Positions 57,860 through 64,000 of a stretch of 64,000 bases of DNA are shown in pieces. Numbering within the stretch: the first letter of the stretch is position 1; the number at the start of each line of letters is the position of its first letter. The DNA is from Microdochium bolleyi (lineage: Eukaryota > Ascomycota > Sordariomycetes > Xylariales > Microdochiaceae): contig KQ964249.1 of assembly GCA_001566295.1 (NCBI GenBank), positions 1,240,001 to 1,304,000 of the forward strand, written 5' to 3'. The position numbers and the translations under genes were made by a program. The notes beneath the pieces were generated by a model. The model was not told the origin of the DNA. It was given only the letters and a program-made list of their open reading frames with translations, and made no database searches.

Positions 57860-58540
57860 ATGGCTTCCGGCGGCGAGACAAGTGAGGCTGCCCCACCATC
57901 CAATATCCAGCATCCCAGCGCTCATTCTTCAGTTGACTGACCATGAGATGTCGCAGTAAATCTTGATACGCTCAGCGTCCAGCAGCTGAGCCAGGTCAAG
58001 AAACAACTCGACGAAGAGATTGAGCATCTCACCTCGTCCTTCACCCAGCTGCACGCCGCCCAGGCCAAGTTCCGCGAGTGTCTTCGTTGTGTCGGCGCCC
58101 CGAAGCTGGGGGCACCACCGGCCCTTCAGAACGACAAGTCGGTCCTCGTACCACTCACCAACTCTCTCTATGTTCGCGGCACTCTGACGAATGCGGATCA
58201 CGTCCTGGTCGACGTCGGCACGGGGTTCTACATAGAAAAGGTAGGGTCACTCCACTCCACTCAGGTCCTTCTCACGGGTCTCCTTCTAATCAGGTGGGAA
58301 CAGAGCATCGAGTCAGCAGCGCAATTCTACGAAAGCAAGGTTACCCAGGTCGGAGGCAGTCTGAAGGAGCTCGAGGCTATCGTGCAAGGCAAGACGAACA
58401 ATGTCCGCTTAATAGAAGACGGTATGTCTCCTCCCCCAAAAGTGTCTGGACCACACAGAAGACTGATTTGACACGTCCATGCTGCAGTTCTGCGACAGAA
58501 AATGGCTGCTGCCCCTCCTCAAGCAGCTTCGCAATCATAG
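57860..58540 (+). CDS. GIM5: Prefoldin subunit 5 (GIM5)
   Basis: Four exons, 57860-57881, 57957-58240, 58304-58421 and 58488-58540, give 158 residues. The 63-base second intron ends at GGGAACAG, which restores KSIESAAQFYESKV in the right frame; an earlier AG would not. The protein has an N-terminal helix (LDTLSVQQLSQVKKQLDEEI to AKFRECL), the central beta hairpins of the alpha-type prefoldins (VPLTNSLYVRGTLTNADHVL, VDVGTGFYIEK), and a C-terminal coiled helix. This matches subunit 5. Known role: part of the hexameric prefoldin that hands newly made actin and tubulin to the chaperonin CCT in the cytosol. Length is normal. Confidence 0.93.
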
Positions 58541-59373
58541 CGTGATAAAATCAGGTCTATTAAGGATAATCAAAGATCGTGATTTGCATGAACCAGCGTT
58601 GTCAGACTGGCAGCCTTCCGCGTTTATGTAGTTCAACTTGACCTGGGTTGTGTTCGCCTCAATCACGCCAGCCCAGTGCAGGAGATCTCTCATCGTTCTT
58701 CACAGATGGGCTTTTCTGGGGGCCTAAATTCTAGTTATGGATTGCCCATTTATTATGTGTGGCCGCGAAAGGGTGCCTTCATCGGAGACAAGAAGTCGTG
58801 TCCAGTTCCACTTGGTTTATTCCCGCCACTGGTGCGAACACGTGCGCGTCGAGAATAAACACAGGAACATATGTCAAAGGCTTCTTGGCGCAGCTCCTTG
58901 AATGTGCTAAGGCTGCCGATTCCCCGAAACGTTCATGTCCGGGAGCGAGCACCGCCGGGCCGGTCAGTAACTGCCCGTAGTCGTTGCCACGGAAGGAACT
59001 GTCCACCAGATCCTTCAAACGTTTCAGCGGCCTGGGAGACTCTGCAACGGCCGAGGCCTGACTTTCAACCCACTGCAATGATTTGAAGCACCAAGCGGCC
59101 ATGGTGTGCAGCATTGTTCTTCCGTCATCTATGATACGCATTACCACTGTCCAACGGCTGCTCGTCTCACTCTGAGCTGGATCCGCACATCTCACATCCA
59201 GCCTTTTGAAGCACTTAGCATCACACAACCAACATTTAGTGCTGTCGCCGCCTTTGTGTCGCCTAGTTCGTGAGGAATTGCCTTCGTGACAGACGGCAGC
59301 ATCTGTCTTGACTTCAAGCACTACGCTTCACCATCGGATCACCTAGCCTCTTCGTTCGCATCACAAAGCGAAG
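58541..59373. other. Intergenic, no supported gene
   Basis: 833 bases between tandem genes. A reverse frame of 180 codons (59321-58779) exists but has no domain and overlaps the promoter of the next gene. I do not call it. Confidence 0.4.
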
Positions 59374-61114
59374 ATGCCAAACTTCCTTGATGACTCGTGA
59401 GTTACTACAGCTGGAGCTCAGCATACTGTCCTTCAGTGCAGCTCACCAAATTTTCTTCACATAGTTTCCTATCAGCCCCAATAGAAGCTCAGGACGAGCC
59501 TGTCACAGCTTCACCATTCGACCACCTCTATCGGCAGGCAAAGTCACCTCCACTAACAGAGCGACATCTACCAATAGAGCAATGTATCGCGGCTCTGACC
59601 ATCGAAGAGGGCCTTGAGAGCGTGGCACCGCGCCACGGGCCATGTGACCAAGATGGGCCTACACCGGAGAGCTGTGCCAATGTAAGCTCTCATCCCACGC
59701 GCTCATGTCTATCGTTCACTCACTGGCACGTCAGGCCGTTATAGCATTACCTTCGAGCATTGGCAATCACCACCAACGACTTGCGCTGTTGCAAGCAGTG
59801 TGTAACGATCCTCCATCGGCACACTTGAGCTGCACAGCAACAGTAGAGCAAGGTGGCAATTCTAGTGCGACGTACCTGCACATCACAACACAAGATCCAC
59901 AACAGTTGGCAGCCTGTGTTGCTTTTTATCAGGACGCATTAGCTACGCAGCTCAGTTCAAGCCAGGCAAGGAATCCATCTCAGAAGACTCTACTGGAACC
60001 CTCACGGCTCGATCCAGATCATACGACTGTGGTCTTGCCGCAGCTTTCGGAACACCTCAAGAGCAGGCGGCCAAGGCTTGCGAAAGGTCCAACAGAGCCG
60101 GCGGTCTTGCTTGATCCCTCAACATACTCCAAAGCAAAAGTGGCATTTCGACAGGCAGTTGTGCAGATGCTAGTCGACCAGATGAAGCCTCACTTTCGCG
60201 ACGAGCAATACTCTATCAAGGTCGCCTTCGGACATCTTATGCTGCAGACGTGGAAAGATAGCTCAACGAGTGTGGCAAACTTTGCAGTGATGCTTGATCA
60301 TCCAAGGACCATTGCCACAGTGCCAGAAGAGTGGGTTGTCCTTGAGCTCCATGGTTATGGTTATAGTTGACTGACCTCAAGCTCCAGATTCGGCAATGCT
60401 AAGATGGCAGCTGCTATCATATCTGCGATCCAGGCAGATACGACAGGACTCTTCACCCCCAGTGACGGGAAATCGGCACTGCCAGCAGAGACCGTCCCGT
60501 TCTACCGCGTTGAGGCCCAGGTGCCCACGGGCCGCCTTGTAGCCGACGTGCTTTGTCCAGCAGCAGGCCATGACAGCGGCTATTATCTTGATCTCGAAAG
60601 ACTCCACTTGCCGCAGCCGACACCCATATTACAATTACAGGTGCTCCGGCTGGGGAAGTAAGTTGACACTCCAGGATCGCACGTTGATGTGGCACAATAT
60701 CTCACATACTGTAGGGCAATCGACTGGATGGTTGAGATAGTGTCACATGACGACTCCTCAAGACCACCAACGAAGAAGGCTTTTACACAAGCCAAGATCT
60801 ATTGGGACCGTGACACAGTTGGGGACTTTCCAAGACTTCGAGGCTGCCCAAACTTGAAGGGTCTCACCGTCAAGACGATGTACGAGTTTCAATGGTGGCA
60901 AGAAAGTATGGACTATGTCATCGAGGTCACGATCATCCGTCGTTGGGACACCTCTTGGGCTTGTGCACAAGGCAAAGAACCGGCTGTGAGCTTAAGCTTG
61001 ACCATGCGTGGAGGCTCTTGCGACAGTATCAGCAAGGAAAACGTCGGCGACTTTATCACTCATGTGCAGACTGTCGCGCGGTTGATCGGCGACATGACCA
61101 GAGAAAGGCAATAG
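59374..61114 (+). CDS. Uncharacterised fungal protein, five exons
   Basis: Exons 59374-59396, 59465-59681, 59735-60330, 60388-60657 and 60715-61114 join in phase to 501 residues. All four introns are 53-68 bases with good borders. The start is MPNFLDDS, then SFLSAPIEAQDEPVTASPFD. The middle has STYSKAKVAFRQAVVQMLVD and HFRDEQYSIKVAFGHLMLQT. After the fourth exon comes IDWMVEIVSHDDSSRP, then VGDFPRLRGCPNLKGLTVKT and YEFQWWQESMDYVIEVTIIR. It ends NVGDFITHVQTVARLIGDMT. The alternation of strands and helices suggests a globular protein. No catalytic motif, membrane helix or signal peptide was seen. Splicing is strongly supported by the phases; function is not known to me. Confidence 0.75.
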
Positions 61115-61510
61115 TAGCTGACGGGGAACCGCATTTGTGGCCGGGAGTCACCGGGAGATCTCTCAAGATCCGTCTGCCATTCATTGAAACCCGACCGAGA
61201 ATAACAGCGAGCCCGGCAGCTGCACAATGGGGTCTGGTGCAGCGGACTAATCGAGTCTAAACAGAGCAGGTTTTTGTCTGGGTATCACAGTCATCACGTC
61301 ATTGTAATCTGGACCGTGAGCTGCTAGGCAACGGAAGCAGGAGGAGCTAGAAAGAGAAAAGAGATGTCCAAGCGGACAGTCAGATGACTAGCAAAGGGTA
61401 TCTTCAACGATATAGCGCCGACATATGCAATCAAACTCCGTGTAACATCCAAGGCACCCAGAAATGAGGCAATGACCCAAATCCTGTGCCACTCCACACG
61501 AGGGTGGTTC
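61115..61510. other. Convergent 3' intergenic region
   Basis: 396 bases between convergent stops; no coding signal. Confidence 0.5.
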
Positions 61511-62448
61511 CTAGAATGCTCCAAGCAATGCATCAACCTTGTTCCTCTCGGCAATATCAAGATCCAGTACATTGTCCCCATCCTCGTCCCCATCGGCCAT
61601 TTGCACATCTTGCCCGAAGCCACGACTACGTGCTTGCGACGGGCTCGGAAGCTGTGAAAGCCGCCCAGATACGCGGACAAGGAGCATACGCATGCGCTCG
61701 AGTTCCTTCTCGATGTCGCCGGTGCGGGTGACCAGAATCTTCTGCACGCCTGCTTGATCTTGCCCGTCGGTTGGACTGAATGGCTGGAGGAGGGCATCCA
61801 TGCGGCGCAGACGCTCTACGCGCTGCCGAGCCTCTGCACGGCGGGAGGATAGCGCTTTTAATTGCGAGGCGAGGTCTTCATATCCTTGGGCTTCTGGCTG
61901 ATGGGCGGTGGCTTGGGATGAGTCCACTTCTGCCCATGTCGACGGGAGGGAGGATATTATTCCATCGTTGGCTATAGCGTCAACGCGAGGTTGTCAGTAG
62001 AGGGACATTTATACCAGACCGTAGTGGAGACCTCCCGGTGGTATAGGGACATACTCAGGTCTGCATCGATGCGTAGCGCATCCTCCTCACCAGGCGCACC
62101 ATCCTCGCCCTCGCTACCGTTATCCCCCCTTCGGCCCGCTATGTACCGCTCCGCAGAGTCGAGGAGCAGCCGCTCGATCTGCTCCGCGACGTGCCGCGAG
62201 GCCTGCGGGGCGTAGACTCGCCGCGAGTGCTGCTGGATAAGGTGGTTCAACCGGAAGAGCGCGTCCTCGAGGGTCTTCTGCGCCAGAGGCGTGAGGGTTT
62301 CTGCCACATTAGAACCCACAGCCGAGTCGTTATGCTGCTGCCAGGCGTGTGAGGGTGCGAGGGGCTGTGAGAGCTGCAGAGTCTGCGCAGTGAGGAAGGC
62401 TGTCTTGTGCGCGAGGATGGTGGGTGGCGCGGGGGCGTGGGCTGCCAT
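61511..62448 (-). CDS. FTA4: Kinetochore Sim4 complex subunit Fta4
   Basis: Two exons, 62448-62055 and 61971-61511, with an 83-base intron, give 284 residues. The start is MAAHAPAPPTILAHKTAFLT-AQTLQLSQPL. Then come LEDALFRLNHLIQQHSRRVY and APQASRHVAEQIERLLLDSA, followed across the splice by SSLPSTWAEVDSSQA, YEDLASQLKALSSRRAEARQ and RRMDALLQPF. This series matches my memory of the fungal Fta4 family (Sim4/COMA complex). Known role: an inner-kinetochore subunit at centromeres that links CENP-A chromatin to the outer kinetochore. The C-terminus is helical then acidic, ending in VDALLGAF. Length is typical. Confidence 0.8.
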
Positions 62449-63154
62449 GGCGTAGAGGAACTGGGTTTATGCGTGGTTTTGCCGCCTAGCCGTCGAAGGC
62501 TGAGTCGAGAATTGATGGATATGCGCAAGCAGCGATTGTGTTGGCCGCTGGGAAGTATGGTCTCGAGCAGTCCCAAGATATCGTCAAGCTTGCCGTTGAC
62601 ATTCGTTGCTGGGAGACGCGTCAAGCGCGTCTAAGCGCGAGCTGGTGTAAAGTAGCGGGGTAGCTCCTGCCGAGCGCCTCTACCGTGCAGTGGCACAGTT
62701 TACAGTAGTCGCACGCACTGTTGTGCTTGCCAAGTGCCATGATGACATAATGCCGGACAGCTGGGCGAGAATGCCGCAATGACGACGACCGAGGGGCGCA
62801 GCGGCTTGCCGTGCTGCCCGTCCGTTGGGAGTCGGAAGCTTCCACGACCAGGCAGCTTCCACGACATCTGAGTTTCAGGTCTGGCTGGCTCCGACCTGTC
62901 GCGATACTGCCAGTCTGCCAGACAACAGGCATTCGTCTGTCTCTTTCCGGCGGTCGTGTATTCAGACTATACCTCCGTGTCGCCATCCCTGCGGAACGAC
63001 ACCGGCAACGGCCCAAGGTCTCCAAGCGCCAGCCATTCTACACCCGCCTCGACAATCGAGCCTGTTACGAGCATTACTGCCACGCATCACATCAAAATAA
63101 TTACCGCGAAGCCTCCCGAACGATACCTGAGCTCCCAGAGCTCCGCAGATCACC
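62449..63154. promoter_or_regulatory. Divergent promoter region FTA4/arrestin-like
   Basis: 706 bases between divergent starts. The last 200 bases before 63155 are C-rich and probably a 5' leader. No exon seen. Confidence 0.45.
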
Positions 63155-64000
63155 ATGTCGATCCGCATCGCCCTTGACAACCCGCAAGAGTTCTACACGA
63201 ACCTGGACGAGATCAGCGGCCATGTTATCCTCGGGATCAATCGTGTCGAGACGATCGGAAACGTCGTCGTCAAGCTCGAGGGCGATGCTCGCACCGCCCT
63301 CAAGACGCCGGACATGGATGGCCGAGTCCGACCATATGACCACAGCAACGGCGTCGTCACCGAGAGCCACAAGCTGCTCTACCGGATACAACAGATATTC
63401 CCGACGCAGGATACACGTTATAACGGACCCGGCGGTTCGAGTATCTTTCAACCAGGCCAGCACTCCTTCCCCTTCAGCTTCAAGATGCCCTTGAACAACA
63501 TCTGCCACGACCCGAAAGCCATGTCCATGTTGATCGGGGTGGGCGGCATGGGTGCCCCGGGCAACCCCGGCATGCTCGGGCTCGGTGGGTTCCGCACAAT
63601 GGACGGCACGCGCCAGCTCATGCTTCAACACGTCAAGTCGACACTTCCCCCAAGTCTGACGGGATTCCACGCCCAGGCAGAGATACGATATTACATCAAG
63701 GTCACCATACAGCGGCCCGGCTTCTTCAAAGAGAACTGGCGCTTCCAAGTCGGCTTCAAGTTCCTGCCGCTCGAGCCGCCACGGCCAGCATTGACGTCGC
63801 AGGAAGCTTTTGCAAAACGCCCCTTCGCCTTCAGTCCACGAACGCCGCATCCTGCCAAGAGACATTCCTTCTTCGGTATCGGGAAGGGCAAGAACAAGGA
63901 ACCTGTCGCCGACCCTGGGGCTGCAGAGGGTGGGAAGGAAGAGCTGCCCCTGATAGAAGTCGCAGCACGCCTTCCACACCCAGCTATAATCACCTGTAAC
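63155..64000 (+). CDS. Arrestin-domain protein (partial, cut by right edge)
   Basis: An open frame of 282 codons runs from ATG 63155 (MSIRIALDNPQEFYTNLDEI) to the window edge with no stop and no intron needed. The N-terminal arrestin fold is visible: SGHVILGINRVETIGNVVVK, LEGDARTALKTP, LLYRIQQIFP, then a PGQHSFPFSFKMPLNNIC segment and LPPSLTGFHAQAEIRYYIKV, the classic LPPSF-type edge of the fungal alpha-arrestin N domain. A basic Ser/Pro linker follows (SPRTPHPAKRHSFFGIGKGK). Family role: alpha-arrestins recruit Rsp5-type ubiquitin ligases to plasma-membrane transporters. The C-terminal domain and any PY motifs lie outside the window. Confidence 0.85.
   Translation, partial: MSIRIALDNPQEFYTNLDEISGHVILGINRVETIGNVVVKLEGDARTALKTPDMDGRVRPYDHSNGVVTESHKLLYRIQQIFPTQDTRYNGPGGSSIFQPGQHSFPFSFKMPLNNICHDPKAMSMLIGVGGMGAPGNPGMLGLGGFRTMDGTRQLMLQHVKSTLPPSLTGFHAQAEIRYYIKVTIQRPGFFKENWRFQVGFKFLPLEPPRPALTSQEAFAKRPFAFSPRTPHPAKRHSFFGIGKGKNKEPVADPGAAEGGKEELPLIEVAARLPHPAIITCN

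Noticed and set aside
58779..59321. 180-codon reverse frame between GIM5 and the next gene
   Set aside because: Has no recognised motif, lies across the likely promoter of the gene at 59374 and has no support other than length.

Overview
The window is nuclear DNA from a filamentous ascomycete (Pezizomycotina; a Sordariomycete is my best guess). Genes are split by introns of roughly 50-200 bases with GTRNGT donors, CTRAY branch points and YAG acceptors. The gene set is fungal: Zn2Cys6 regulator, Fta4, She3, Dep1, Mtr-like permease. No species can be named from the sequence alone. All exon joins were made by eye and checked for reading phase.

Left part (1-25 kb) is mostly housekeeping. The 5' end of a symplekin/Pta1 gene is cut by the left edge. 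It is followed by COA3 (cytochrome oxidase assembly), a DEP1-like Rpd3L histone deacetylase subunit, NOP12 (25S rRNA maturation), alpha-tubulin, an F-box protein, a type II membrane glycosyltransferase-like protein, a DUF1989 protein, a second F-box protein, a SHE3-like coiled-coil protein and a WW-domain protein. A subtilisin remnant lies at about 16.7-17.0 kb.

Middle part (25-47 kb) has lower gene density. It holds a small two-exon gene of unknown function (28.1-28.6 kb), an Upc2-like zinc cluster regulator, an HpcH/HpaI aldolase, a glutaredoxin-like protein, a CHORD-CS protein, a Thr-rich secreted protein gene broken by a stop codon, a four-helix membrane protein and a mitochondrial membrane protein. 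The stretch 38.5-42.1 kb has no recognisable gene.

Right part (47-64 kb) has two broken membrane-protein genes and an F-box-like remnant around an intact Mtr-type amino-acid permease and a dispersed 5S rRNA gene. Housekeeping genes then return: a mitochondrial AAA ATPase, prefoldin subunit 5 (GIM5), an uncharacterised five-exon gene, the kinetochore protein FTA4, and an arrestin-domain protein cut by the right edge.

The genes do not form one pathway and I see no biosynthetic cluster. The most notable items are the 5S rRNA isotype with paired helix changes, the five decayed accessory genes (three of them within 47-54.5 kb), CA repeats ending two bases before two start codons, and the short spliced gene at 28 kb.
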